Part shown: positions 52,025 to 59,669 of the stretch, one piece after another
How the letters are laid out: each line of letters starts with the position of its first letter
Position numbering within the stretch: position 1 is the first letter of the stretch
NCBI RefSeq assembly: GCF_000514815.1
Contig: NZ_AZWQ01000016.1
Span: forward strand, 58,489 to 122,488
DNA: 64,000 bases
Direction of reading: 5' to 3'
Source of the DNA: Salinispora fenicalii
GTDB taxonomy: Bacteria > Actinomycetota > Actinomycetes > Mycobacteriales > Micromonosporaceae
Made by a program: the position numbers and the translations under genes
Notes under the pieces: generated by a model
Databases searched by the model: none
What the model was told of the DNA's origin: nothing
What the model saw: the letters and a program-made list of their open reading frames with translations, nothing else

Positions 52025-53128
52025 ATGTCACTTCACCTGCATTGGTTTCTCCCGTCCCACGGGGACGGACGTGAGGTGGCGAAGACTCCGGACGGCACCC
52101 CGGTGCAGGCCGTTCGGCGCGCACCGGAGATCGACTACCTCGGCCAGGTAGCCAGCGCCGCCGACCGGTTCGGCTTCGACAGCGTCCTCGTCCCGACCGG
52201 GCTGTTCTGCGAAGATCCCTGGCTGGTCTCGACGGCGCTGGCCGGCCGCACCCGCCGACTCAGATTCATGGTCGCCGTCCGTCCCGGATTCCTGGCCCCG
52301 ACCGTCGCCGCGCAGATGGCCGCAACCCTGCAACGACTCTCGGGCGGCCGGCTGCTGCTCAACGTCGTGGCCGGGGGCGACCGAGACGAGCAGTTGCGCT
52401 ACGGCGACTGGCTCGACCACGACGCACGCTACACCCGCGCCGACGAGTTCCTCGATGTCCTGTCCCGGGCCTGGACGGGTGACCCGTACGACTTCGAGGG
52501 GGTCCACTACCGGATTCGCGCTGGCCGGCTCACCCGAAAGCCCCCGGTCCGGCCGACGGTGTTCCTCGGCGGCTCCTCGTCCGCCGCGCACCAGGTGGCC
52601 GCCCGCCACGCCGACGTCTACCTCGCCTGGGGCGAGCCACCGGAGCCGTTGGCAGCGCTGGTCAAGAAGGTTCGCGACCGGGCCGACACGCAGGGCCGCG
52701 AACTGTCCTACGGATCCCGGTTCCACGTGATCAGTCGCGACACCGCCGACGAGGCGTGGCAGGTGGCCCGGCGCCTGGTGGATCGGATGCACCCGGACAC
52801 CATCGCCGCCGCACAGCAGCGATTCCGAAGGACCGAATCCGAGGGGCAACGCCGGATGGCCGCTCTACATCGGGGACAGACCGACGACCTGGAGGTGTAC
52901 CCGAACGTCTGGGCCGGCTACGGACTGGTCCGGCCGGGGGCCGGGATGGCCCTGGTCGGCAGCCACACCGACGTGGCCGACCGGATCGAGGAGTACCACT
53001 CGTTAGGTCTGGATCACCTGATCCTCTCCGGCCAGCCGCACCTGGAGGAGGCGTACACCTTCGGTGAGGGTGTCCTGCCGATCCTGCGGCACCGAGGGCT
53101 GCTGGCCGATCCGGAAGGAGACCGGTGA
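52025..53128 (+). CDS. SsuD-like flavin-dependent monooxygenase (alkanesulfonate monooxygenase family)
   Basis: 367 residues. The N-terminal MSLHLHWFLPSHGDGREV is the characteristic SsuD opening, followed by LSGGRLLLNVVAGGDRDE and VFLGGSSSAAHQVAARHADV. The family uses reduced FMN to cleave C-S bonds of sulfonates, and relatives oxidise other substrates. It overlaps the flavin reductase gene by four bases, a typical two-component pair. In this sulfur-containing pathway it may oxidise a sulfur or adjacent carbon, or salvage sulfur; the cluster role is inferred. Confidence 0.88.
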   Translation: MSLHLHWFLPSHGDGREVAKTPDGTPVQAVRRAPEIDYLGQVASAADRFGFDSVLVPTGLFCEDPWLVSTALAGRTRRLRFMVAVRPGFLAPTVAAQMAATLQRLSGGRLLLNVVAGGDRDEQLRYGDWLDHDARYTRADEFLDVLSRAWTGDPYDFEGVHYRIRAGRLTRKPPVRPTVFLGGSSSAAHQVAARHADVYLAWGEPPEPLAALVKKVRDRADTQGRELSYGSRFHVISRDTADEAWQVARRLVDRMHPDTIAAAQQRFRRTESEGQRRMAALHRGQTDDLEVYPNVWAGYGLVRPGAGMALVGSHTDVADRIEEYHSLGLDHLILSGQPHLEEAYTFGEGVLPILRHRGLLADPEGDR

Positions 53129-53778
53129 CCGATCTGCGACAACCTGCATCCCGACGTGCCGTCCTACCGACCGATTCACTGGCCGTCCCGACGACCGTGC
53201 TGGTCGGCAACCCCCGACGGGAGTCCCGCACCCTCACCGTGGCCCGGCACCTAACCGGGGCCCTACGTACCGGGCTCGCCGACTTCGGCGTCCACCTCGC
53301 CGACCCACACCTGGTGGATCTGGCGGAGCTGGGACCGGACCTGCCGTCCAGGCTGATCGCCGGTACTGCCGGGAACACACCACTGGAACAGGTGCTGGCC
53401 CGGGTCCGTAGCCCCGGTCTGCTGGTGGTGGTCAGCCCGACCTTCAAGGGCTCCTACACCGGGCTGCTGAAACTCTTCCTCGACATGCTCCCCCGCGAGG
53501 GGCTGCGGCCGGGCACGGTCGCGGTACCGGTCATGACGGCTGGGTGGGCACAACACCGCTTCGTCCCGGACGCTCAGCTTCGACCACTCCTGGTCGAACT
53601 GGGGGCTGTGGTGCCAGTACGAGGCCTGGCGGTACTCGAGGAGGAGTTCGGCGATCTCGAATCCGCGGTCGCCGGCTGGACCGAAGCCGCGGTGCCGGTG
53701 CTCGCCGCCGTGCTGCACAGCTGCCGGCCCCCGGCACCGCTCTCGCCGCACCTCGCCGAACCCGCACCTGTCCCCTGA
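53125..53778 (+). CDS. NAD(P)H-dependent FMN reductase (SsuE-like)
   Basis: 217 residues of the flavodoxin-fold reductase family: TTVLVGNPRRESRTL near residue 23, and VVVSPTFKGSYTGLLKLFLD near 105, which forms the FMN site. It starts at GTG overlapping the SsuD-like stop. It should supply reduced flavin to the adjacent monooxygenase and possibly to the DszA-type (19.0 kb) and DszC-type (55.5 kb) enzymes, which have no reductase of their own in the window. Confidence 0.88.
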   Translation: MTDLRQPASRRAVLPTDSLAVPTTVLVGNPRRESRTLTVARHLTGALRTGLADFGVHLADPHLVDLAELGPDLPSRLIAGTAGNTPLEQVLARVRSPGLLVVVSPTFKGSYTGLLKLFLDMLPREGLRPGTVAVPVMTAGWAQHRFVPDAQLRPLLVELGAVVPVRGLAVLEEEFGDLESAVAGWTEAAVPVLAAVLHSCRPPAPLSPHLAEPAPVP

Positions 53779-53828
53779 CCTGTGTTTCAGCCCCGCTCAG
53801 CCAGGCGATCCGGAAGGAACAAGCGACC

Positions 53829-54128
53829 ATGAGTGAGCAGACCCCGACGCTCGCAGGGCCGACAATGTCGGACGAGCACATCCGTACCAAGGTCAAGGCC
53901 ATCGTGCTCGACCTGGCACCCAGCCCGGAAGGTCTCCACGGCACGGAGACGGCTTTGGTCCAGGATCTCGGCTTCCACTCGCTGGCCCTGATGGAGCTGG
54001 CCTTCGCGCTGGAAGACGAGTTCGACCTGGATCCGATCGACGAGAAAACCGCGCGGTCGATCACCACTCTGCACGCGGTACAGGAGCATGTTCTGCGCCG
54101 GATCCGAGAGCGGGCAGCGGAGTCCTGA
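53829..54128 (+). CDS. Free-standing acyl carrier protein
   Basis: 99 residues. The phosphopantetheine Ser51 is in LGFHSLALMELAF, where the usual Asp-Ser is His-Ser. An N-terminal extension of about 15 residues precedes the fold. GGAAGGAAC lies upstream of ATG 53829. It follows the flavin pair on the same strand and is ended by a strong hairpin. It could carry the acyl group activated by the FAAL-like ligase or a substrate for the di-iron or DszC-type enzymes. Confidence 0.85.
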   Translation: MSEQTPTLAGPTMSDEHIRTKVKAIVLDLAPSPEGLHGTETALVQDLGFHSLALMELAFALEDEFDLDPIDEKTARSITTLHAVQEHVLRRIRERAAES

Positions 54129-54144
54129 CTCCCCACCCGTCGCG

Positions 54145-54176
54145 GGGCCGGCCGCCACGAAGGTGGTGGCCGGCCC
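54145..54176. terminator. Strong bidirectional hairpin terminator
   Basis: GGGCCGGCCGCCAC (54145-54158) pairs with GTGGTGGCCGGCCC (54163-54176), a 14-base stem with one G-U pair and a GAAG tetraloop. It lies between the converging carrier-protein and methyltransferase genes. The remaining bases to 54284 show no other feature. Confidence 0.8.
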
Positions 54177-54284
54177 AGTCGTGCTCCGTCGAGGCGACCG
54201 GTATCCGGCTGCCGTCGATTCGAACCCCACATCCGCCGGTGGACGGTGCGCACCGGGGGAACTGCCGGCGGCACCGGTCCCCAG

Positions 54285-55373
54285 TCAGCCGATCAGGCGG
54301 TAGAGCCGGTGGAACCGGTCATCGATCGGTATCTGGGTGACGGCGGCGAAGCCCGCCTCGGCCGCCAGTCGCCGCATCTGGTCGGGACGGAGTGCGGTGC
54401 CGGTACCAGCGGAGGGCTGCTGGCTCAGGCAGGCCGGCAGGCAGTGCAGCACGCTGGTAGCGTACTGAAAGCGTTCGATTTCATCGGCTGGGGCGGTGAA
54501 CCGCTCCGCCACTCGGGCGTCGAGCACCAGCACAGTGCCACCCTCCACGCACAGCCGCCGGCAGGTGCCCAGCACCTCCACCGGCCGAGCGATCTCATGC
54601 AGGGCGTCGAAGAGGCAGACCAGATCGTAACGGTCGGCGAGATCCGGGGTCGCCGCATCGTGGGCGACGAAGGAGACCCGGTCGGTCAAACCGGCGTCAG
54701 CGGCGTGCCCACGGGCGTCCGCGATCACCTCGGCATCGATGTCGAAGCCGTCGACGGTGATCGACGGGTAGGAACGGGCCAGGCCGATGCCGGCCCACCC
54801 GGCGCCACACGCGACATCCGCCACCCGCGCCGGCCCGGCGGTGAGCCGGGTGTGCACGTCCGGGGCGAAACGACGCAGCCAGCCCGCCAGTTGGTGGGTG
54901 AACATCGCCCGGTTGGCGCCGGCGTGTCCCTGGCGCCAGTCGACACCGTAGACCGCATCCGGTACGCCGGCACCGCTGCGATACGCCGCCAGCAGCGCCG
55001 GCAGCGCCGCCGCGACCCCGCCCAACGGCAGCACGGCCAGGGCCGCCATCGACACCGGATTGTCCGTCACGGTCAGCACCTCGGCGTGTGCGGCGGGCAG
55101 GGTAAAGACCCGCCGCGCGGCCGGGCGGTTCGGGTCGTCGACTGTGAGCACGCCGGCTACCGCCTGCTGCTCCAGCCACTCGCGGGCGTACCGCGGGTCG
55201 ACTCCGGCTCGCACGGCGATCTCACTCGCTGTGCCGGGGCCCCTGGTCGCCAGGTCGTCGTAGAGCCCCAGGCGAACCCCGAGGTACATGGACAGAAGTT
55301 CCTGGGTTGCCAGCAGGGAACTCCACATCCGGACCGCGAGGACCCGGGCCTGGGTGTCGGTGGGGGCGGTCAT
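54285..55373 (-). CDS. SAM-dependent methyltransferase with winged-helix N-terminus (Rv2258c-like)
   Basis: 362 residues from ATG 55373; the ATG two codons earlier sits right behind GGAGG, so the second ATG has the better spacing. An N-terminal helical/winged-helix domain (ASEIAVRAGVDPRYAREWL) precedes the SAM domain with VADVACGAGWAGIGLA and FDIDAEVIADA. The motif LVCLFDALHEIARP supports the fold. The group is found near antibiotic and lipid pathways; the substrate is not known. It is divergent from the DszC-type gene. Confidence 0.82.
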   Translation of the reverse strand: MTAPTDTQARVLAVRMWSSLLATQELLSMYLGVRLGLYDDLATRGPGTASEIAVRAGVDPRYAREWLEQQAVAGVLTVDDPNRPAARRVFTLPAAHAEVLTVTDNPVSMAALAVLPLGGVAAALPALLAAYRSGAGVPDAVYGVDWRQGHAGANRAMFTHQLAGWLRRFAPDVHTRLTAGPARVADVACGAGWAGIGLARSYPSITVDGFDIDAEVIADARGHAADAGLTDRVSFVAHDAATPDLADRYDLVCLFDALHEIARPVEVLGTCRRLCVEGGTVLVLDARVAERFTAPADEIERFQYATSVLHCLPACLSQQPSAGTGTALRPDQMRRLAAEAGFAAVTQIPIDDRFHRLYRLIG

Positions 55374-55507
55374 CGGCATCCTCCGGGCGAGATGCGTATG
55401 GCATGTGCTGTCTCGTCACACGCTAACCCGTCGAAGTCGACATGGACAGCACCAGACAGCGGGAGATACGGTCCGCACACCCGACACACTACATTGAGGA
55501 GAAGGAC
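55374..55507. promoter_or_regulatory. Divergent promoter region, methyltransferase / DszC-type gene
   Basis: The 134-base gap holds the ribosome sites of both genes: GGAGG just left of 55380 on the minus strand and GAGGAGAAGG at 55496-55505 on the plus strand. ACACCCGACACACTACATT before the plus gene resembles the C/A-rich promoter segments seen elsewhere in the locus. Confidence 0.35.
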
Positions 55508-56665
55508 GTGAGCCCAACGCTGGTACGGGTACGCGAGCTGGCGACCCAAGTGACGAAGCGGGCGGAGGAGATCGAGCAGCAGCGCGGGTTGCCGGACGAC
55601 CTCGTCGACGACCTCCGCGACGCGGGGTGCTTCCGGATGTTCGCACCGGCCAGCCACGGCGGTGACCAGTTGGAGCTGCCGGACGTGCTGGCCGTGTTGG
55701 AGGAACTGGCCCGGGCCGACGCCGCCACCGCCTGGACCGTCGGCCAGGTGGCGTTGTCGCACCTGATCGTCCGGTGTGGTCCGAGCGAGGCAGTGGAGGA
55801 CGTGTTCGCCGACGGCCCCGACACGCTGGTCGCCGGGGCCGTGGCGCCGAAGGGCCGAGCCCGCCAGACCGACACCGGGTGGCGGGTCACCGGTCAGTGG
55901 CCGTTCGTCACCGGTTGCCCACGGGCGTCCTGGTTCTACCTGAGCTGCGTGGTGGTCACCGGACGAAGCGTGTCGGTCGGGGAGGACGGGGTACCGGCCA
56001 CTCGCATCCTGTACGTGCCCGCGCGGGACATCCGAGTGATGGACACCTGGCGGGTGCTGGGTCTACGTGGGACCGCCAGCCACGACGTAGCCGTCGAGAA
56101 GGCCCGGGTGCCCGCGCACCGCGCCGTCGTCGCGGAGAGCGAGCAGGGCGGTGAGGCGGTACACCGGATCGCCGAGTCGAGCCTGATCATCGGTTCGGTC
56201 GCCGTCGGGTTGGCCGACGGCGCACTGGCAGATCTCGTCCAGGTGGCAGCCGGTGGCAAACGACCGGCACTGAGCGCCCGGCGGCTCGCCTCCGCACCGG
56301 TCTTTCAGGATCGGCTCGGTGAGGCGCAGACCGTGCTGCGCGCGGCCCGGGCTCTGCTGTACGCCGAGGCGGCCGAGGCACAGGCGTCGGCGGGAACCTC
56401 GACAGCGCTCCACCGGGCTCGCCTACGGGCGACCGCCGCCCAGGTGACCAGCCTGGCCGGCCAGGTGGTCGATACCGCGCACAAGCTGGCCGGTGGCACC
56501 GCCATCTACGAGGCCTCGCCGCTGCAACGACGGCTACGCGACCTACACACGGCTACCCAGCACTTCGTGGCCGGTCGTGACTCGTACGCCACGCTCGGGG
56601 CACTGGCCGTCGGCGCGGAAGCCGGGCGCGATCCACGCGGCACCGCGCTCTCCGGGACGGGGTAG
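55508..56665 (+). CDS. DszC/HsaA-type flavin monooxygenase (acyl-CoA dehydrogenase fold)
   Basis: 385 residues from GTG 55508, which has GAGGAGAAGG upstream; an in-frame ATG at 55442 lacks a site. The acyl-CoA dehydrogenase fold is visible (ADAATAWTVGQVALS, WRVTGQWPFVTGCPRASW, LRGTASHDVAVE) but the C-terminus ends LRDLHTATQHFVAGRDSY, typical of DszC, HsaA and N- or C-hydroxylating relatives. They use reduced flavin and oxygen instead of dehydrogenating thioesters. A hydroxylation or N-oxidation in the pathway is likely. Fifty-five bases separate it from the SDR gene. Confidence 0.85.
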   Translation: MSPTLVRVRELATQVTKRAEEIEQQRGLPDDLVDDLRDAGCFRMFAPASHGGDQLELPDVLAVLEELARADAATAWTVGQVALSHLIVRCGPSEAVEDVFADGPDTLVAGAVAPKGRARQTDTGWRVTGQWPFVTGCPRASWFYLSCVVVTGRSVSVGEDGVPATRILYVPARDIRVMDTWRVLGLRGTASHDVAVEKARVPAHRAVVAESEQGGEAVHRIAESSLIIGSVAVGLADGALADLVQVAAGGKRPALSARRLASAPVFQDRLGEAQTVLRAARALLYAEAAEAQASAGTSTALHRARLRATAAQVTSLAGQVVDTAHKLAGGTAIYEASPLQRRLRDLHTATQHFVAGRDSYATLGALAVGAEAGRDPRGTALSGTG

Positions 56666-56720
56666 GCAGCAGCGTGTTCGGCATCGTACCGTGTGAAGCA
56701 TCTTGCCTCTGGAGGTTGTC

Positions 56721-57530
56721 ATGAGTGAGCTGTTCTCGGTAGCGGGAAAGACCGCCCTCGTCACGGGCGGCACCCAGGGGATCGGGAGGATGATCGCGCA
56801 GGGTTTCGCCTCGGCTGGGGTCCGGGTCTACCTCACCGCCCGAACCAAATCCGACTGTGCGGACGTCGCCCAGGAGCTCACCGCCGTCGGTGGCGAGTGC
56901 GTGGCGATCCCGGCCGACCTGTCCGAGGAACAGGAATGCGCCCGGCTGGCCCGCGAGATCGCCGAGCGCGAGGAGCGATTGCACATCCTGGTCAACAACG
57001 CTGGCACCGCGTGGACCGCCCCGGTCGACCAGTTCCCCGCCGCCGCATGGGACAGCGTGCTGGACATCAGCCTGAAGGCGCCGTTGTTCCTGGTACGCGA
57101 GCTGGCGCCGCTGTTGCGTGCAGCCGGCACCGCCGACGACCCGGCCCGGATCGTCAACATCGGCAGCGCCGACGCCCAGCGGGTGCCCGAGATGCCAACC
57201 TACTCGGCGGCCGCGGCGAAGGCGGCCATCCACCACATCACCCGGATGTTGGCCCACGACTTCGCTCCCACGGTGACCGCGAACGTGATCGCCCCCGGCA
57301 GCTTTCCCTCCCGGATGATGGCTGGTGTGCTCGAGGCCATCGGCGAAGAGATCGCCGCGGTCACGCCGTTGCAGCGCATCGGCCGGCCGGAGGACATCGT
57401 CGGCACGGTCATCTACCTGTGCAGCCGTGCCGGCTCCTACGTCACCGGTTCGGTGGTCACGGTCGACGGTGGTCTCTCCACCGCACGAACCGGGTACGTG
57501 CCGGGCCGGTTCCTCACCGACGAGCAGTGA
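56721..57530 (+). CDS. Short-chain dehydrogenase/reductase lacking the catalytic Tyr
   Basis: 269 residues from ATG 56721, with TGGAGG upstream. The cofactor motif TGGTQGIG, NNAG and the Ser149 of NIGSAD are all present. The YxxxK motif is not: the segment reads PTYSAAAAKAAIHH, with Lys167 but Ala163 at the Tyr position; Tyr161 lies two residues too early. RhlG-like relatives have two Tyr here and this protein keeps only the non-catalytic one. It may be inactive, use an unusual acid, or serve as a binding or partner protein. Confidence 0.85.
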   Translation: MSELFSVAGKTALVTGGTQGIGRMIAQGFASAGVRVYLTARTKSDCADVAQELTAVGGECVAIPADLSEEQECARLAREIAEREERLHILVNNAGTAWTAPVDQFPAAAWDSVLDISLKAPLFLVRELAPLLRAAGTADDPARIVNIGSADAQRVPEMPTYSAAAAKAAIHHITRMLAHDFAPTVTANVIAPGSFPSRMMAGVLEAIGEEIAAVTPLQRIGRPEDIVGTVIYLCSRAGSYVTGSVVTVDGGLSTARTGYVPGRFLTDEQ

Positions 57531-57560
57531 CCCCGTCGACGCCCGGGAGTGCACCGACAC

Positions 57561-57634
57561 CGCGTGGGCCGCACCCGGCGGTTTCCGGGCGCCGCGGCTT
57601 CCGGGCGCCGCGGTTTCCGGGCGCGGCCCACGCG
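57561..57634. terminator. Long inverted repeat enclosing tandem repeats
   Basis: CGCGTGGGCCGC (57561-57572) and GCGGCCCACGCG (57623-57634) form a perfect 12-base stem. The 50-base loop holds the unit TTCCGGGCGCCGCGG at 57583-57597 and 57599-57613 and a third, partial copy from 57615, with a 16-base period. It lies between converging genes and is probably a bidirectional terminator that has acquired repeats. Confidence 0.65.
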
Positions 57635-57638
57635 CGGT

Positions 57639-57986
57639 TCAGGGGGTGGCTTTCGGGGGCAGGTGCAGCCCGAAGGGAAGACCCTGGTTGTCCCGACACT
57701 CGACGAAGGCACCCCACTGTTCGGTCGGGGGGCGCATCGGCTCCACCTCACCGCCCAACTCCACCACCCGCTTCATGGCGGCCTCGATGTCGTCGACGGC
57801 GAAGTAGAGGTAGTGCTGCGGCGGGCCCGGGTCGCGATGCATGCCACCGGGCACAGCGCTTCCGGTGTCGATCGAGCCACCATGCTCCTGCGCCTGCACC
57901 TTCCACCCGAACAACTCGGTGAAGAACGTGCTGGCCACCGCCACGTCCGGCGTTCCGAACTCGAAGTACGACAGATCTCCTGCCAC
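57639..57986 (-). CDS. VOC-superfamily (glyoxalase-like) protein
   Basis: 115 residues from GTG 57986, chosen for GGAGGAGG six bases upstream; the open frame extends further 5' without support. The fold shows as YFEFGTPDVAVASTFFTELFGW and HYLYFAVDDIEAAMKRV. It ends GLPFGLHLPPKATP. It is the third VOC protein of the locus. Resistance by binding or a small catalytic role are both possible. It converges with the SDR gene and diverges from the aldehyde dehydrogenase gene. Confidence 0.78.
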   Translation of the reverse strand: MAGDLSYFEFGTPDVAVASTFFTELFGWKVQAQEHGGSIDTGSAVPGGMHRDPGPPQHYLYFAVDDIEAAMKRVVELGGEVEPMRPPTEQWGAFVECRDNQGLPFGLHLPPKATP

Positions 57987-58135
57987 GACCGACCTCCTCC
58001 AGTCATCGATCCGGCGAATCGTCCCCACCCGACCGGGCGGGCTCGCTAACACAACAAACTACACTAGGATCCAACCCAACATGCTCAACTGACCTGACGC
58101 CACTCACTGGCGTACCGAGCAGAAGAGGTCCCGCC
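57987..58135. promoter_or_regulatory. Divergent promoter region, VOC / aldehyde dehydrogenase
   Basis: AACACAAC at 58048-58055 is followed by AAACTACACTAGGAT; TACACT there is a good actinomycete -10 box for the rightward gene. The left gene's ribosome site GGAGGAGG is at the left edge. The ACACAAC motif sits at about -20 relative to the -10 box, a plausible operator position. Confidence 0.5.
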
Positions 58136-59602
58136 GTGCCCGTCACCGCCGCCCCGACCGACCTGATCCCGGACACCGGTCTCCTCATCGGGGAGACCCG
58201 GTTGACCGACCCCACCGGGGGCGTACACCAACACGTATACGCCGGCGACGGTCGCCCCACCGCCGAGGTACCGCTGGGCGGCGCCGCCGAGATGGACACG
58301 GCGGTCCGCACCGCCCGGGCCGCCCAGGCTGCCTGGGCCGCGACCCGGGGCAATGTCCGGCGGGACCTTCTGCTGCGCCTGGCCGACCTGGTCGAGCGGG
58401 ACGCGGCGGACCTGGCCGGGTTGCAGACCCTGGAGAACGGTTGCCCCCGGCAGTTCGCCTCCGCCATGCCCGGTGTCGCGATCGAACACCTGCGCTACTA
58501 CGCCGGCTGGGCAGACAAGATCGGCGGACAGGTGGTGCCGACCTGGCCCGTACGGGCCGTCGACTACACCATCGACGAGCCGTACGGTGTGGTGGCACTG
58601 ATCATCCCGTGGAACGGCCCGCTGGTCTCCGTGGCCCAGATGCTCGCGCCCGTCCTCGCCGCCGGCAACGTCGTCGTGCTCAAGCCAGCGGAGCTCGCCC
58701 CGTTCACCGCGCTGCGGATCGGGGAACTGGCGCTCGAAGCCGGATTCCCGCCCGGTGTGGTGAACGTCGTGCCCGGCGCGGCGGTCGGCGGTGAGGCGCT
58801 CGTCCGGCACCCCGAAATCGGGAAGGTGCACTTCACCGGTGGCGGGAGCACCGCACGCAAGATTCTCGCAGCGGCGGCCGAACACCTGGTCCCGGTCGGT
58901 CTGGAACTCGGCGGTAAGTCCGCACATGTCGTCTTCGGTGACGCCGACATCCGAATGGCGGCCCGACTGGCGATGAGCGGTGTGGTGGCGCTCAGCGGGC
59001 AGGGCTGCGCCAACGGCACGCGCGTGCTCGTCCACTCCTCGGTCTACGACGAGATGCTGCGCACGGTGACCGCCCGGCTGGCCCGGGTCCCGGTCGGCGA
59101 CCCCGCCCAGGAACGCACCATGATGGGCCCGGTGGTGAGCGACAGCGCCTGCCAACGCATCCTCGGGGTCGTGGAGCGGGCCCGCGGAGCCCGGCACGGT
59201 CGCCTGTTGTCCGGCGGCGAGCGGATCGGGGGTGACCTCGCTGCCGGCTACTTCATCGGACCAACAGTCTTCGCCGATGTGGACCCAGCCAGCGAACTCG
59301 CCCAGGAGGAGATCTTCGGGCCGGTGCTGGCGTTCACCCCTTTCGACAGCGAGGAGGAGGCCCTCCGGCTGGCCAATGGCACCCGCTACGGACTCGGGGC
59401 GTACCTACACACCACCGACCTACGGACGGCACACCGGGTGAGCCGGGCCGTCGCGGCCGGCAGCGTCTGGGTCAACGGCGTCCCCGGGGTGCTGCCGTCG
59501 GCGCCCTTCGGCGGCGTTCGGCAGAGCGGCTGGGGTCGGATCGGAGGCGAGGCCGGCGTGCGGGAGTTCCTCCGCCCGAAGAACGTGTGGATCGCCAGCT
59601 GA
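58136..59602 (+). CDS. NAD(P)-dependent aldehyde dehydrogenase
   Basis: 488 residues, full length. Catalytic residues are all visible: Asn160 in IPWNGPL, Lys183 in VLKPAE, Glu257 in LELGGKSA and Cys291 in SGQGCANG. C-terminal EEIFGPVL and PFGGVRQSGWGRIGGE complete the family. It starts with GTG 58136. It should oxidise an aldehyde intermediate or by-product to the acid. Substrate unknown. It converges with the ABC transporter operon; a weak hairpin (CGCCC/GGGCG, 59612-59626) lies after the stop. Confidence 0.9.
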   Translation: MPVTAAPTDLIPDTGLLIGETRLTDPTGGVHQHVYAGDGRPTAEVPLGGAAEMDTAVRTARAAQAAWAATRGNVRRDLLLRLADLVERDAADLAGLQTLENGCPRQFASAMPGVAIEHLRYYAGWADKIGGQVVPTWPVRAVDYTIDEPYGVVALIIPWNGPLVSVAQMLAPVLAAGNVVVLKPAELAPFTALRIGELALEAGFPPGVVNVVPGAAVGGEALVRHPEIGKVHFTGGGSTARKILAAAAEHLVPVGLELGGKSAHVVFGDADIRMAARLAMSGVVALSGQGCANGTRVLVHSSVYDEMLRTVTARLARVPVGDPAQERTMMGPVVSDSACQRILGVVERARGARHGRLLSGGERIGGDLAAGYFIGPTVFADVDPASELAQEEIFGPVLAFTPFDSEEEALRLANGTRYGLGAYLHTTDLRTAHRVSRAVAAGSVWVNGVPGVLPSAPFGGVRQSGWGRIGGEAGVREFLRPKNVWIAS

Positions 59603-59669
59603 ACAAACCGCCGCCCCGATCGGGCGTTCACCGACCCGGGGAAGGGTCACGCGGGACATGCCGGCGGAC

